From assembly GCF_900167915.1 (NCBI RefSeq), contig NZ_FUYM01000006.1:271135-335134 (forward strand): a stretch of DNA of 64,000 nt, given 5' to 3'. The position numbers and the translations under genes were made by a program. The notes below the pieces were generated by a model. That model did not search any database. It was not told the origin of the DNA and saw nothing but the letters and a program-made list of their open reading frames with translations. Positions 45,928-56,844 of the stretch are shown piece after piece (position 1 is the stretch's first letter; each line of letters opens with the position of its first letter). This DNA is from Rhizorhabdus histidinilytica. Its GTDB lineage: Bacteria; Pseudomonadota; Alphaproteobacteria; Sphingomonadales; Sphingomonadaceae.

Positions 45928-46449
45928 TCAGTTGCCGGTCTTGCGCGGCGGCGGCGTGAAACGCCCGGTGACGCGGCCGCCCGCCCCGCCGCCCTCGAGC
46001 GACGCCGCGCCGCTGTTGAGGTTGAGGACCAGGCGGTTGCCGCGCGTCTCGCCCTTGCCGGCACGGACGATGACGACGTTGCCGATCATCGTCACCAGCC
46101 GGGTGCGCAGGTCGTAGATCGCATATTGCGAGCGGGCATTCTCGGTCGAGGTGGTCAGCACGACTCCGCCCGACGCGTCCATCCGCGTCACCTCGGTCTG
46201 GGCGGCCGAGGTATAGGCGATCGTCAGCCTGGCCGCGCGCAGCCGCATGTCGCCCTGCTTGACGTCGACATTGCCGGTCAGCACCGCGCGGTCGGCGCGG
46301 TCCTGCAGCTCGATCCGGTCGGCGGCGAAATCCACCGGCGCGTTCGAATCATGCTGCTTCAGCGCGTTGACGGTCTGCGCGCCGGCCAGCGCGGCCGTTC
46401 CGGCCAGCACCGAGATCAGCAGCGATTTCGCCAGCACCGCACGCCCCAT
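45928..46449 (-). CDS. lptA: LPS transport periplasmic protein LptA
   Basis: 173 residues. A signal peptide (to about LAGAQT, residue 25) and then the OstA domain (DFAADRIELQDRADRAVLTG, NVDVKQGDMRLRAARLTI). LptA forms the periplasmic bridge for lipopolysaccharide between LptC and LptD. It ends in a Gly-rich, basic tail (TGRFTPPPRKTGN). Its ATG overlaps the lptC stop (TGATG). Confidence 0.93.
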   Translation of the reverse strand: MGRAVLAKSLLISVLAGTAALAGAQTVNALKQHDSNAPVDFAADRIELQDRADRAVLTGNVDVKQGDMRLRAARLTIAYTSAAQTEVTRMDASGGVVLTTSTENARSQYAIYDLRTRLVTMIGNVVIVRAGKGETRGNRLVLNLNSGAASLEGGGAGGRVTGRFTPPPRKTGN

Positions 46450-47144
46450 CACCGCTGACCTCCGACCTTCGCGCCGACTCTCGCCCCGGCCTGGGGCTTG
46501 GGCGCTGCCTTGGCCTGTCGCTGATCGATATGCAAGCGGGCTCGGCCTTCCAGCACGACGATCCGCTTGTTGAGATCGGCGGTGAAGCGGTCGCCCGAGA
46601 AGGTGCCGATGTTCATCCGGCCGTCGACCGGGCCCTGGCTCGCAACCTGGCGGGTCTTGAGATCGATGCCGACGTCGCGCGTCTCGATATTGTAGCCGTC
46701 GGCCGAGCGCAGATGGACCGGTCCGTCGATCGCCACCTTCTCGCTGTCCATGTCGTAGCGGCCGTGCCCGGCGACGATCTTCGCCGGCCCTTCGGGAAGC
46801 TGGATCTCGGCGGCGAGCTGCTGGAGCCGCACCACCGGGTCGCGCGAGGTCGCCTGCACCGCCGAGCCGGCAGTGAGCTGGAAGGGCTGGCCCTTCGAAT
46901 CCTGGCCGCGATAGGTGGCGGTGGTCACCCGCATCCGCTCGCGCGCCACCTCGACCCGGTCCTTCGACAGGACGAAGCTGATGTCGCGGCCGACCGTCAG
47001 CGGCGCGAGCGCGAGCAGCACGACCAGCACGCCGATCGCGACCGGCAGCAGGATCCGCAGGATCGCGATCACCCGGTCGTGGCTGCTGCCGCTGGCGGCC
47101 CAGAGCTGGCGCTCGCTGCGGACGCGGTCGGCGAGTTCGGACAT
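46449..47144 (-). CDS. lptC: LPS export protein LptC
   Basis: 231 residues. A single N-terminal membrane anchor (VIAILRILLPVAIGVLVVLL) is followed by a periplasmic LptC beta-jellyroll (VTTATYRGQDSKGQPFQLTA, VAIDGPVHLRSADGYNIET). It hands LPS from LptBFG to LptA. Start at ATG 47144 (MSELADRV) with GGAGG 11 bases upstream; an in-frame ATG at 47204 would add 20 residues. Confidence 0.92.
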   Translation of the reverse strand: MSELADRVRSERQLWAASGSSHDRVIAILRILLPVAIGVLVVLLALAPLTVGRDISFVLSKDRVEVARERMRVTTATYRGQDSKGQPFQLTAGSAVQATSRDPVVRLQQLAAEIQLPEGPAKIVAGHGRYDMDSEKVAIDGPVHLRSADGYNIETRDVGIDLKTRQVASQGPVDGRMNIGTFSGDRFTADLNKRIVVLEGRARLHIDQRQAKAAPKPQAGARVGAKVGGQR

Positions 47145-47246
47145 TCTGTTCAGGGCCTCCGGCAGTCGGCACCAGCCCGCGCCGCCACCCGACCGCCCGG
47201 ACATGATATCCTATGGGCGGTCGGGTGGGTGCGCGGGCCGGTGCCG

Positions 47247-47278
47247 GGTCCGCTATAGCGGACCATGTCGCACGACAT
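47247..47278. promoter_or_regulatory. 18-bp palindrome and second dyad upstream of lptC
   Basis: GGTCCGCTATAGCGGACC (47247-47264) is a perfect palindrome, followed at once by ATGTCG ca CGACAT (47265-47278), which runs into the rnd stop. They lie between rnd and lptC on the same strand. They could form a terminator for rnd or an operator for the lpt operon; no T-run favours the second. Confidence 0.4.
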
Positions 47279-47895
47279 CAAACATGCGCGAAGATGTCGA
47301 TCTCCGGCCAGCCGGCGAGGTCGAGCTCGGCGCGGGCAGGCAGGAAGTCGAAACAGGCCTGGGCCAGCGCGGTCCGTCCCTCGCGCGCCAGCCGCTCGTC
47401 GAGGATCGTCCGCATCGCATGGAGGTAGCGGACGTCCGAGGCGGCATAGTCCTTCTGCGCGTCGGTCAGGTCGGGCGCGCCCCAGTCGGACGACTGCTGC
47501 TGCTTCGACACCTCCTGGCCGAGCAGCTCGCGCACCAGCTCCTTGAGGCCGTGGCGGTCGGTATAGGTGCGGACCAGCCGCGACGCGGTCTTGGTGCAAT
47601 AGACCGGCGCGGCCATCACCCCGATATAATGCCTGATCGCCGCGAGGTCGAAACGCGCGAAATGGTAGAGCTTGAGCCGGGCCGGATCGGCGAGCACCGC
47701 GCGCAGGTTCGGCGCGGCATAGTCGCTGCCGGGCGCGAAGCGGACCAGATGCTCGTCGCCGCGCCCGTCGGAGATCTGAACGAGGCAGAGCCGGTCGCGC
47801 GGGGTGATCAGCCCCATCGTCTCGGTGTCGACCGCGACCGGGCCGGGGCCGAGCGCGTCGGCGGGCAGGTCTTCCTGATGGAGATGGACTGTCAT
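47278..47895 (-). CDS. rnd: ribonuclease D-type 3'-5' exonuclease
   Basis: 205 residues. DEDDy exonuclease domain: VAVDTETMGL (Asp/Glu), FARFDLAA (Asp) and the final DYAASDVRYLH (Tyr/Asp). In E. coli RNase D trims tRNA precursors. E. coli RNase D is about 375 residues with HRDC domains; these are missing here, as in many alphaproteobacterial short forms. Confidence 0.9.
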   Translation of the reverse strand: MTVHLHQEDLPADALGPGPVAVDTETMGLITPRDRLCLVQISDGRGDEHLVRFAPGSDYAAPNLRAVLADPARLKLYHFARFDLAAIRHYIGVMAAPVYCTKTASRLVRTYTDRHGLKELVRELLGQEVSKQQQSSDWGAPDLTDAQKDYAASDVRYLHAMRTILDERLAREGRTALAQACFDFLPARAELDLAGWPEIDIFAHV

Positions 47896-47966
47896 CGCGC
47901 CGCCATAAAGCCCGGCCGGGCCGAGGGCAATCCATAAGCCCGATCCGGGAGACCGGGTCTACCGAC

Positions 47967-48707
47967 TCACCCGGCCTTCCGCCGTCGGGCGTTGCGCTGG
48001 ATCATGTTGAGCGCCTCGACCGCCGCGGAGAAGGCCATGGCGGCGTAGATATAGCCCTTCGGCACATGGACGCCGAAGCCCTCGGCGATCAGCGTCATGC
48101 CGATCATGAACAGGAAGGCGAGCGCCAGCATCACGATCGTCGGGTTGCGCTCGATGAAGCGCGACAGCGGGCCCGCCGCGGTCATCATCGCCGCGACCGC
48201 CGCGATCACCGCGACGAACATGATCGGGACATGGTCGGTCATGCCGACCGCGGTGATGATCGAATCGATCGAGAAGACCAGGTCGAGCAGGATGATCTGG
48301 ACGATCGCCGCGCCGAAGCCGAGTCCGGCGCGCTTCGCGTCGAACAACTCTCCCTCGTCGTCCTGGTCGACATTGTGGTGGATCTCCTTGGTCGCCTTCC
48401 AGACGAGGAACAGTCCGCCCGCGATCAGGATGATGTCGCGCCACGACAGCGGCTGGCCGAACAGCTCCATGATCGGACGGGTCAACGTGACGATGAAGGC
48501 GATCAGGCTGAGCAGCACGAGACGGAGGCCGAGCGCGAGACCGATGCCGATCATCCGCGCGCGGGGGCGCTGCGCCTCGGGCAGGCGGTTGGTGAGGATC
48601 GAGATGAAGATCAGGTTGTCGATGCCCAGCACCACCTCCATCGTCACCAGCGCGGCGAGCGCGGCCCAATTGGCGGGATCGGCGAAGATGGCGGCGATGT
48701 CGGGCAT
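47967..48707 (-). CDS. TerC-family integral membrane protein
   Basis: 246 residues with about seven membrane helices. Typical TerC motifs with acidic residues inside helices: [20 protein letters not shown] near the N-terminus and [20 protein letters not shown] mid-protein. TerC proteins are linked to metal (Mn) export/metalation or tellurite resistance. AAGGAC precedes the ATG. Single gene. Confidence 0.9.
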   Translation of the reverse strand: MPDIAAIFADPANWAALAALVTMEVVLGIDNLIFISILTNRLPEAQRPRARMIGIGLALGLRLVLLSLIAFIVTLTRPIMELFGQPLSWRDIILIAGGLFLVWKATKEIHHNVDQDDEGELFDAKRAGLGFGAAIVQIILLDLVFSIDSIITAVGMTDHVPIMFVAVIAAVAAMMTAAGPLSRFIERNPTIVMLALAFLFMIGMTLIAEGFGVHVPKGYIYAAMAFSAAVEALNMIQRNARRRKAG

Positions 48708-49056
48708 GATGTCCTTGATGGGCTTTGCTTGGGGAAGGATCCGGCCGTGTCCCGGTACGGATTCGACCGGCCGCGACTCGGAAGCGGATTTGCCGACGCT
48801 AAACGCGAATCGGGGCGCTGCGGAGCACCGAAGCCGTCAGAAAATACGGTTACATGCTCATTCCGGCGGTCGATTCCACCCGATCGACGCGTTCAGGGCC
48901 GGTACAGCACCATTAAACCGCTCGCTCACCGGGAATATTTGCTTTATGTCTTTTGTTTGGCGCGTCTGATTTTTGCGCGCCGGAAGGATGATGGACCCAC
49001 GCCCGGTGCCCCGTCCTTTCGATGCATGGGGCGAGATTCGGGAAGAACTGCAAGGC
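48708..49056 (+). promoter_or_regulatory. long upstream and leader region of the cold-shock gene
   Basis: No gene in this 349-bp stretch. A GGCGCG/CGCGCC hairpin with a U-rich loop (48959-48964 with 48976-48981) would form in the leader, near alternative start codons at 48973-48991. Long structured leaders are usual for cold-shock genes. Confidence 0.4.
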
Positions 49057-49830
49057 ATGGGTTTCGATAGAGGGAAGCGCGGTCCGCGCGGCGGCGGCAG
49101 GGACAAGCGCGACGGCTTCGGTGACGAAAGTTACGGCGGCTATGGTGGTGGCGGTTTCGGCGGTGACCGCTTCGGCGGCGGCGGCGGTTACGGCGGTGGC
49201 GGCGATCGCTTCGGCGGTGGCGGCGGTTATGGCGGCGGCGGCGATCGCTTCGGCGGTGGCGGCGGCGGCGGCGGTTTCCGTGGCGGCGGTGGCGGCTTCG
49301 GCGGCGGCGGCGGTCGCGGCGGCATGCCCGCCCAGGTGATTGGCGAAGGCAAGGGCGTCGTCAAATTCTTCAACGGGCAGAAGGGCTTCGGCTTCATCGT
49401 CCGTGACGATGGCGGCGAGGACGTGTTCGTGCACATCTCGGCGGTCGAGCAGGCGGGCCTCACCGGCCTCGCCGAAGGCCAGCCGCTGGAGTTCACGCTC
49501 GTCGATCGCGGCGGCCGCGTCTCGGCAACCGATCTCAAGATCGAGGGCGAACCGCTCCCGGTCGAGGATCGCGGTCCGCGTCCTGCGGCCGGCGGCCCGG
49601 CCCGTCAGCTCACCGGCGAGAAGGCGAGCGGCACGGTCAAGTTCTTCAACGCGATGAAGGGCTTCGGCTTCATCCAGCGCGACGACGGACAGCCCGATGC
49701 CTTTGTGCACATCTCGGCGGTCGAACGCGCCGGCATGACCAACCTCAACGAAGGCGACCGGCTCGAGTTCGAGCTGGAGGTCGATCGTCGCGGCAAGTAC
49801 GCGGCGGTGAACCTCACCCCGCTCGGCTGA
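49057..49830 (+). CDS. double cold-shock domain protein with Gly-rich N-terminus
   Basis: 257 residues. A basic MGFDRGKRGPRG start, then about 80 residues of Gly/Arg/Phe/Tyr repeats (GGYGGGGDRFGG units), then two cold-shock domains each with RNP1/RNP2 (KGFGFIVRDD...DVFVHIS and KGFGFIQRDD...AFVHIS). Such RNA chaperones melt mRNA structure. The Gly-rich arm resembles eukaryotic RGG domains. The start is at 49057 by family resemblance; ATG 48988/48991 and TTG 48973 are in frame upstream. Terminator directly after. Confidence 0.88.
   Translation: MGFDRGKRGPRGGGRDKRDGFGDESYGGYGGGGFGGDRFGGGGGYGGGGDRFGGGGGYGGGGDRFGGGGGGGGFRGGGGGFGGGGGRGGMPAQVIGEGKGVVKFFNGQKGFGFIVRDDGGEDVFVHISAVEQAGLTGLAEGQPLEFTLVDRGGRVSATDLKIEGEPLPVEDRGPRPAAGGPARQLTGEKASGTVKFFNAMKGFGFIQRDDGQPDAFVHISAVERAGMTNLNEGDRLEFELEVDRRGKYAAVNLTPLG
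49162..49320 (+). repeat. short tandem repeats encoding the Gly-rich arm
   Basis: Imperfect units of about 36 bp (GGCGGTTAYGGCGGYGGCGGC with GATCGCTTCGGCGG) recur within the cold-shock gene, followed by GGCGGC runs. Such repeats can expand or contract by slippage without changing frame because the units are multiples of three. Confidence 0.7.
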
Positions 49831-49854
49831 GCGGGGCGCTTCGGCGAACGAAAG

Positions 49855-49886
49855 GCCCGGCTTCCCATGGGGAGGCCGGGCTTTTT
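49855..49886 (+). terminator. Rho-independent terminator of the cold-shock gene
   Basis: GCCCGGC/GCCGGGC stem extended by TTCCC/GGGAG, then TTTTT (49882-49886). It begins 24 bp after the stop codon. Confidence 0.9.
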
Positions 49887-49916
49887 CTTTGCCTCCCCGT
49901 CATCCGATATTTGGAT

Positions 49917-50012
49917 CGTCATCCCGGCGGAAGCCGGGATCTTCCCTGCCTTTTCCGCTGCGGCGAGAAGGACATAAGGAAGGGAGATTCCCGCTTTCGC
50001 TGGAATGACGGG
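49917..50012. repeat. CGTCAT-type intergenic repeat
   Basis: CGTCATCCCGGC ... TGGAATGACGGG with inner hairpins CCCGGC gga GCCGGG and TTCCCGC tttc GCTGGAA (imperfect). A 19-bp partial copy (CGTCATCCGATATTTGGAT) sits directly to its left at 49898-49916. Located between the cold-shock terminator and msrB. Confidence 0.7.
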
Positions 50013-50028
50013 AGGAGGTGAGAGAGCC

Positions 50029-50514
50029 TCAGCCCTTCGCCACGAACGTCAGCGCCGCGCCGTTCATGCAATAGCGCTGGCCGGTCGGCGGCGGGCCGTC
50101 GTCGAAGACATGGCCGAGATGGCCGCCACAGCGGTGGCAGCTCACCGCGGTGCGTGGCACGCCGATCTTATAGTCGGTGCTGGTGTCGACCGCGCGCGGC
50201 AGCGGCCGCCAGAAGCTGGGCCAGCCGGTACCGCTGTCGAACTTGGTGGCCGAGCTGAACAGCGGCAGCACGCAGCCCGCGCACAGGAAGGTGCCGGCAC
50301 GATGCTCCTTGTTGAGCGGGCTGGTGAAGGCGCGCTCGGTCGCTTCCTCGCGGAGCACGGCATAGGCGAGCGGGCTCAGCCGCTTGCGCCATTCGGCGTC
50401 GCTCAGCGTGAAGGCATAGGCCCGCTTCGGCGCCGAGAAGGCCCGGCCGGCGATGATCGCCGTGACCGCGGCCGCCATCCCCGCGCCCAGCAATGTGCGT
50501 CGATCGACCGTCAT
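50029..50514 (-). CDS. msrB: Tat-exported peptide methionine-R-sulfoxide reductase
   Basis: 161 residues. A twin-arginine signal ([20 protein letters not shown]) leads to an MsrB domain. It reduces methionine-R-sulfoxide in proteins, here likely in the periplasm. The zinc cysteines are CAGC and CHRC ([17 protein letters not shown]), and the catalytic cysteine is in [10 protein letters not shown]. Divergent from queG with a 142-bp gap. Confidence 0.92.
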   Translation of the reverse strand: MTVDRRTLLGAGMAAAVTAIIAGRAFSAPKRAYAFTLSDAEWRKRLSPLAYAVLREEATERAFTSPLNKEHRAGTFLCAGCVLPLFSSATKFDSGTGWPSFWRPLPRAVDTSTDYKIGVPRTAVSCHRCGGHLGHVFDDGPPPTGQRYCMNGAALTFVAKG

Positions 50515-50656
50515 CACCCTGCTCCTTTCACTGCAATGTGGGGACGGAGAAGATACGCGGCAACCTTGGCCCTGGTTACGGAGGAGAACATCGCCAGCGA
50601 GAGCCGGCATGACGAAACATTGGGTTTTGGCCGCGACCCTTCTAGATTCACCGGAA

Positions 50657-51805
50657 ATGACCGACGACCCCATCTCCCTGCGCGAGGCGATCCGGGACGA
50701 GGCGTTGAAGCTGGGCTTCACCGCCTGCGGCTTCGCGCGCGCCGACGCCGCGCCCGAGAGCGCGGCCCGGCTCGATGCGTGGCTGGCGACGGGCGCGCAC
50801 GGGTCGATGGAGTGGATGGAAGCGCGTAAGGGCGAGCGCGCCCGGCCCCAGGGGCTGTGGCCCGAGGCGCGCAGCCTGATCATGCTCGGCATGAGCTACG
50901 CCCCGCGCGAGGACCCGATGCGGCTGGCGGATGCACCCGGCATCGGCCGCATCTCGGTCTATGCGCAGGGCACCGACTATCATGACGTCGTCAAGAAGGC
51001 GCTCAAGCATCTCGCCCGCTGGCTGGTCGATCGGGCGGGGGGCGCACTCAAGGTGTTCGTCGACACCGCGCCGGTGATGGAAAAGCCGCTGTCGGCGGCG
51101 GCCGGGATCGGCTGGCAGGGCAAGCACAGCAATCTCGTTTCGCGCGAGCATGGCAGCTGGCTGTTCCTCGGCGCGATCATGACCAGCCTCGAGCTGCCCC
51201 CCGACGATCCGCACGACGATCGCTGCGGAAGCTGCTCCGCCTGCCAGGCGGCCTGCCCCACCGACGCCTTCCCGCGCCCCTATGTCGTCGATGCGCGGCG
51301 CTGCATCTCCTATCTGACGATCGAGCATAAGGGGCCGATCCCGGCCGAATTCCGCGCGCCGATCGGCAATCGCATCTATGGCTGCGACGATTGCCTGGCG
51401 GTCTGCCCATGGAACAAATTCGCCGAGGCCGCCGCCGCCAACCGCGCCTTCGCCGCGCGCGCCGAACTCGCCGCGCCCGAGCTGGAGGACCTGCTCGGCC
51501 TCGACGACGCCGGCTTCCGCGCGGTGTTCGCGGGATCGCCGATCAAGCGGATCGGGCGCGACCGGATGCTGCGCAACGCGCTGATCGCCGCCGGCAACAG
51601 CGGGCTGGCGAGGCTGCTGCCACCGATCATGGCGCTGCTCGACGATCCTGCGCCGGTGGTGCGCGGCGCTGCGGTCTGGGCCCTCGGCCGGCTCGATCCG
51701 GCCGGTTTCGCCACCGAGCGGGCGACCCGCCGCGCCGACGAAAAGGATTCGGACGTCGCCGCCGAATGGGACGCGGAGATTGCGGCCGCGCCCGCCGCCC
51801 GATAA
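50657..51805 (+). CDS. queG: epoxyqueuosine reductase
   Basis: 382 residues. The cobalamin-dependent last step of queuosine tRNA modification. Two 4Fe-4S clusters are set by [16 protein letters not shown] and [31 protein letters not shown] is typical of QueG. A C-terminal HEAT-like extension ([20 protein letters not shown]) is present. Start at ATG 50657, weak ribosome site. Confidence 0.94.
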   Translation: MTDDPISLREAIRDEALKLGFTACGFARADAAPESAARLDAWLATGAHGSMEWMEARKGERARPQGLWPEARSLIMLGMSYAPREDPMRLADAPGIGRISVYAQGTDYHDVVKKALKHLARWLVDRAGGALKVFVDTAPVMEKPLSAAAGIGWQGKHSNLVSREHGSWLFLGAIMTSLELPPDDPHDDRCGSCSACQAACPTDAFPRPYVVDARRCISYLTIEHKGPIPAEFRAPIGNRIYGCDDCLAVCPWNKFAEAAAANRAFAARAELAAPELEDLLGLDDAGFRAVFAGSPIKRIGRDRMLRNALIAAGNSGLARLLPPIMALLDDPAPVVRGAAVWALGRLDPAGFATERATRRADEKDSDVAAEWDAEIAAAPAAR

Positions 51806-51838
51806 CAGGCGGCCCCGAAGAGAGTCGGAGGGAACAGC

Positions 51839-52708
51839 ATGGACATCATCGGAGTCGTCGGGGCGGGGCAGATGGGCGCGGGGATCGCGCAGATCGCAGC
51901 CCAGGCGGGGTTGAAGGTGCTGCTGTCGGACGTGTCGGTCGAGGTCGCCGCCAAGGGCAAGGCCGGGATCGTCAAGCTGCTCGACAAGGCGGTCGAGCGC
52001 GGCAAGCTCGACGCCGGCAAGCGCGACGCCGCCGTCGACCTGATCGAGCCGATCGGCGACCTGTCCGCGATGCGCGCCGCCGACCTGATCATCGAGGCCG
52101 CGACCGAGCGGGAGGCGATCAAGCGCACGATCTTCGAGAATATCGGCAAGGTGCTCGCCCCCCACGCGATCCTCGCCACCAACACCTCGTCGATCTCGAT
52201 CACCCGGCTCGCCCAGGCGTCGACCGATCCGGCGCGCTTCATCGGCATGCACTTCTTCAACCCGGTGCCGCTGATGCCGCTGCTCGAACTGATCAAGGGC
52301 CTCGCCACCAGCCCGGAGGCGGTCGAAGCCGCCGAGGAATTCGGCCGCCGCACCGGCAAGACGACGATCCTCGCCGCCGACAGCCCCGGCTTCGTCGTCA
52401 ACCGCATCCTGCTGCCGCTGCTCAACGAAGCTTTCTTCGCGGTGGGCGAGAGGCTCGCCTCGATCCCCGACATCGATGCCGGCGTGAAGCTGGGCCTCGG
52501 CCATCCGATGGGCCCGCTGACGCTGGCCGACATGATCGGCCTCGACACGCTGATGGAGGTGCTCCGCGTGCTGCAGTCCGATTTCGGCGATCCCAAATAT
52601 CGCCCCGCCCCGATCCTGTCGAAGCTGGTCGAGGCCGGCTGGCTCGGCCGCAAGACCGGCAAGGGCTTCTACGACTATTCGGGCGAGACCCCGGTCCCGA
52701 GCTTCTGA
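51839..52708 (+). CDS. 3-hydroxybutyryl-CoA dehydrogenase
   Basis: 289 residues. NAD(P)-dependent oxidation/reduction of L-3-hydroxyacyl-CoA. Rossmann motif [14 protein letters not shown], catalytic His in [13 protein letters not shown] and a following [20 protein letters not shown] precedes the ATG. With the thiolase at 56845 it fits acetoacetyl-CoA/butyryl-CoA metabolism. Followed by a DUF952 gene 17 bp on. Confidence 0.94.
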   Translation: MDIIGVVGAGQMGAGIAQIAAQAGLKVLLSDVSVEVAAKGKAGIVKLLDKAVERGKLDAGKRDAAVDLIEPIGDLSAMRAADLIIEAATEREAIKRTIFENIGKVLAPHAILATNTSSISITRLAQASTDPARFIGMHFFNPVPLMPLLELIKGLATSPEAVEAAEEFGRRTGKTTILAADSPGFVVNRILLPLLNEAFFAVGERLASIPDIDAGVKLGLGHPMGPLTLADMIGLDTLMEVLRVLQSDFGDPKYRPAPILSKLVEAGWLGRKTGKGFYDYSGETPVPSF

Positions 52709-52725
52709 GGACGGAACGACCCGCC

Positions 52726-53073
52726 ATGGCCGACCCGATCGCCTACAAGGTTCTGCTCGCCGACGAGATGGCCCGGCTCGAAGCCGACGGCCGTTTCGCC
52801 GGCGCACCGGTCGACTTGGCCGACGGCTATATCCACCTGTCGACCGCGGCCCAGCTGGACGAGACGGTCGCGAAGCATTTCGCCGGCAAGGAGGGGTTGT
52901 TCGTCGCCGCCGTCGACCTGTCCGCGTTCGGCGACGCGCTGCGCTGGGAACCGTCGCGCGGCGGTGCGCTGTTCCCGCACCTCTATGCGGTGCTGACGCT
53001 GGACAGCGTGGTCGCCTACGGCCCGCTGGAGCGCGACGAGGACGGCGCGATCAGGCTGCCGGTGGCGGGGTAA
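52726..53073 (+). CDS. DUF952 family protein
   Basis: 115 residues. The conserved core AYKVLLADEM, DGYIHLSTAAQL (with the family His) and FPHLYAVL identifies DUF952, a small fold related to ADP-ribosyl/glutathione-type domains. No function is established. Same operon as the 3-hydroxybutyryl-CoA dehydrogenase gene, 17 bp apart. Followed by a repeat. Confidence 0.82.
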   Translation: MADPIAYKVLLADEMARLEADGRFAGAPVDLADGYIHLSTAAQLDETVAKHFAGKEGLFVAAVDLSAFGDALRWEPSRGGALFPHLYAVLTLDSVVAYGPLERDEDGAIRLPVAG

Positions 53074-53080
53074 CCGAGGA

Positions 53081-53164
53081 TCGGCCCCCCGGCGGAGGCC
53101 GGGGCCTCAGGAGAGGAGCGCCACCAACTCTCCCGAGATTCCGGCCTCCGCCGGAATGACGAGG
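53081..53164. repeat. CGTCAT-type intergenic repeat (diverged)
   Basis: CCCCCGGCGGAGGCCGGGG on the left and TTCCGGCCTCCGCCGGAATGACG on the right are inverted relatives. The left end lacks CGTCAT. It lies between two converging genes (DUF952 and the 53655 membrane protein). Confidence 0.6.
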
Positions 53165-53190
53165 AAAGTTGGCGAGCGAAGAGCCGGGAC

Positions 53191-53655
53191 CTACGCCTCT
53201 TTCCGCAGCACCCGATCAGCCACCCATCCCATAGGCAGGCCGACGCAGACCAGGTGGGAGAAGAGCGCGTTGCCGACGTCCCAGGCGCCGGTGCGCGGGA
53301 ACAGTTCGGGCCAGCGCAGCGGCAGGACGATCCAGTACATCACCAGATAGAGGCCGAGCCCGTAGAGCGTGCCCCACAGCAGCGGCCGCCGCAGGATGAA
53401 GGGCAGCAGGCTCGCCGCGATCATGAAGACGGTCACCATCACCGTCATCAGCGCATAATGGACGATCAGCCCGGCCAACGCGACCGGTACGCTCGCCCCC
53501 TGGAGCATCGGATCGCCGAACGGACCCGCAGCGACGCCCTGCAGCACCCGGAGCGGCCCGACGCCCTTGACCGCGCTGAACGCGAAAGCACTGAGCAGAT
53601 CGAGCGAGCCCGACAGGGCGGTCGCGGTGACAATCGCGCGGGTGATGGGTCGCAT
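53191..53655 (-). CDS. unrecognised four-helix membrane protein
   Basis: 154 residues with about four hydrophobic stretches (ATALSGSLDLLSAFAFSA, VALAGLIVHYALMTVMVT, LWGTLYGLGLYLVMYW, FSHLVCVGLPMGWV). Between them are conserved-looking PFGDPM and PLRWPELFPRTGAWDV. No family recognised; similar proteins of this size occur as conserved hypothetical membrane proteins. It lies 70 bp downstream of the ScfR gene on the same strand. Confidence 0.55.
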   Translation of the reverse strand: MRPITRAIVTATALSGSLDLLSAFAFSAVKGVGPLRVLQGVAAGPFGDPMLQGASVPVALAGLIVHYALMTVMVTVFMIAASLLPFILRRPLLWGTLYGLGLYLVMYWIVLPLRWPELFPRTGAWDVGNALFSHLVCVGLPMGWVADRVLRKEA

Positions 53656-53725
53656 GCCCTGTCTTCCTCTCCCCTGTTGCCGGGACAGCCTACACCCCCC
53701 GCCCCCCGCCCGGGCAAGGATTTTC

Positions 53726-55147
53726 TCAGCTCATCCGGTAGGGCACCACGTCGCGCCGGTCGGCGTCGACCTCGATCGGCCGGCCGGCCGGCGGGAAGGC
53801 GCGCTGGTCGCAATGCTCGCGCGGGCACAGCCGGCACGAGATGCCGATCGGCGTGACCGCCCCCGGATTGCCGAGATCGAGCGCATCGGCATAGATGAAG
53901 TCGCGGGCATGCTCGACCTCGCAGCCGAGCGCGACGGCGAAGCGGCGTGGCGCGCGGGTGAAACTGCCCGACGGCTTGACCAGCCCCTTCGCCATCTGGA
54001 CGTAGCGCACCCCGTCCGGCATCTCGGCGAGCTGGACGAGGATGCGGTCGGGGATCGCCACCGCCTCGTGCACGATCCACAGCGGGCAGGCGCCGCCGAA
54101 GCGGGCGAATTGCAGCCGGGTCGCCGAATGACGCTTGGTGATGTTGCCGGCCATGTCGACCCGGCAGAAGAAGAAGGGGATACCGCGCTCGGCCGGGCGC
54201 TGGAGCGTCGACAGCCGGTGGCACGCCTGCTCGAAGCTTACCCCGAAGCGCTGGCACAGCCGGTCGATGTCGTGGCGCAACCCGCGCGCGGTGTCGCGGA
54301 AGCGGCGATAGGGCATCAGCAGCGCCCCCGCCGCATAGTTGGCGAGGCCGACCGAGAGCAGCGGGAAAGCCTCCGCCGCGCGGAACCGCGCCTCCGCGGC
54401 GACCGAGGCGATCTCGCGGTCGAGTTCGAGCTGGACGAGCTGGTGCGCCATCATGAAGCGGCGCGTCTCGGGGGGCTGCGCCGATCCGATCGTCAGCAGC
54501 CCCCGCGCCCGGTCGAAGCGGCGCAACATGCCGCCGCCGTCGTCGGCCGCGGTGACGATGTCGACCCCGTGGCGATGCTTGAGCGCATGCGCGATCAGCG
54601 CCTCGGGCAGCGGCTCGGCGTCGAGATCGTCGGCCAGCGCCTCGGCGGCACGATCGATCGGGTCGACATAATTGCCCTCCTCATGGAACCAGTCGCGCAC
54701 CTCCTCCCATGGCAGCCGGTCGTCGCCGGGGACGCCGCTGGCGATCCGGTCGTCGACGAGCTGGAGCCGTTCCTCGGCCCGGCGCCAGGCATCGTGGAGA
54801 CGCACGAACTGATCGGCGAAGACCGGTTGCTGCTCGACCATGCGGTGGAGCATCTGCGGCCCGACCTCGGCGGTTGCGAACAGCGGATCGGCGAACGCCT
54901 CGCGCAGCGTCGCCAGCCGCCGCTCGGCGTCGCCGGCGGTGTCGCGGTTCCAGTCGATCGGGAAGGCCTTGGCGAACGCCTCCCCCACCGCCGGGGTGAT
55001 CGGCCGGTCGTCATTCTCGAGCTGCGACAGATAGGAGACCGACAGCCCGACGCGCGCCGCCATCGCCGCCTGGCCAAGCCCGACCCGCTGCCGCAGCGCG
55101 CGCAGCTCGTGCCCCGCGAAGAGGCGCGTTCCGGTGCGTCGTGCCAT
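53726..55147 (-). CDS. short-chain fatty acyl-CoA regulator (ScfR/RamB/PccR family)
   Basis: 473 residues. Domains in order: XRE-type HTH ([20 protein letters not shown], then [10 protein letters not shown]), an IrrE/ImmA-like middle domain and a C-terminal DUF2083-type region with [16 protein letters not shown]. In the middle domain the metalloprotease HEXXH has decayed ([10 protein letters not shown]), so it should be a ligand-binding, not proteolytic, form. Family members such as PccR activate propionyl-CoA carboxylase genes. It is divergent from pccB. Start at ATG 55147 (GGAGGG upstream) rather than TTG 55171. Confidence 0.88.
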   Translation of the reverse strand: MARRTGTRLFAGHELRALRQRVGLGQAAMAARVGLSVSYLSQLENDDRPITPAVGEAFAKAFPIDWNRDTAGDAERRLATLREAFADPLFATAEVGPQMLHRMVEQQPVFADQFVRLHDAWRRAEERLQLVDDRIASGVPGDDRLPWEEVRDWFHEEGNYVDPIDRAAEALADDLDAEPLPEALIAHALKHRHGVDIVTAADDGGGMLRRFDRARGLLTIGSAQPPETRRFMMAHQLVQLELDREIASVAAEARFRAAEAFPLLSVGLANYAAGALLMPYRRFRDTARGLRHDIDRLCQRFGVSFEQACHRLSTLQRPAERGIPFFFCRVDMAGNITKRHSATRLQFARFGGACPLWIVHEAVAIPDRILVQLAEMPDGVRYVQMAKGLVKPSGSFTRAPRRFAVALGCEVEHARDFIYADALDLGNPGAVTPIGISCRLCPREHCDQRAFPPAGRPIEVDADRRDVVPYRMS

Positions 55148-55172
55148 GGCCTCCGTCCCTCCGAGCGTCAAT

Positions 55173-55228
55173 TTTGCAAATAGGGACTTCGCAAGTCCGC
55201 AAGTTCACATTTGCCTTATCGCGCAAAG
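55173..55228. promoter_or_regulatory. cluster of TTTGC/GCAAA half-sites between scfR and pccB
   Basis: TTTGCAAA (55173-55180), CGCAAG (55190-55195), CGCAAG (55198-55203), TTTGCC (55210-55215) and GCGCAAAG (55221-55228). Five related half-sites in 56 bp between the divergent regulator and pccB. TTTGCAAA-type sites are known for the ScfR/RamB family; assignment to this regulator is inference. Confidence 0.6.
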
Positions 55229-55274
55229 CTTGAAAAGGGGGCCGGATCAAATATCCCAAGGAGCCTATGGTCCT

Positions 55275-56807
<1,533 letters not shown>

Positions 56808-56844
56808 GCAGAGAAGCGCGGACCCCAGCAGCAGGAACCCTTTC

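Noticed and set aside
49162..49320. Tandem repeats considered as a CRISPR array or satellite
   Set aside because: Units are multiples of three within the cold-shock reading frame and have no spacers.
53191..53655. Assignment of the four-helix protein to a DUF1440/YagU-like family
   Set aside because: Hydrophobic pattern alone is too weak; no diagnostic motif could be confirmed by eye.
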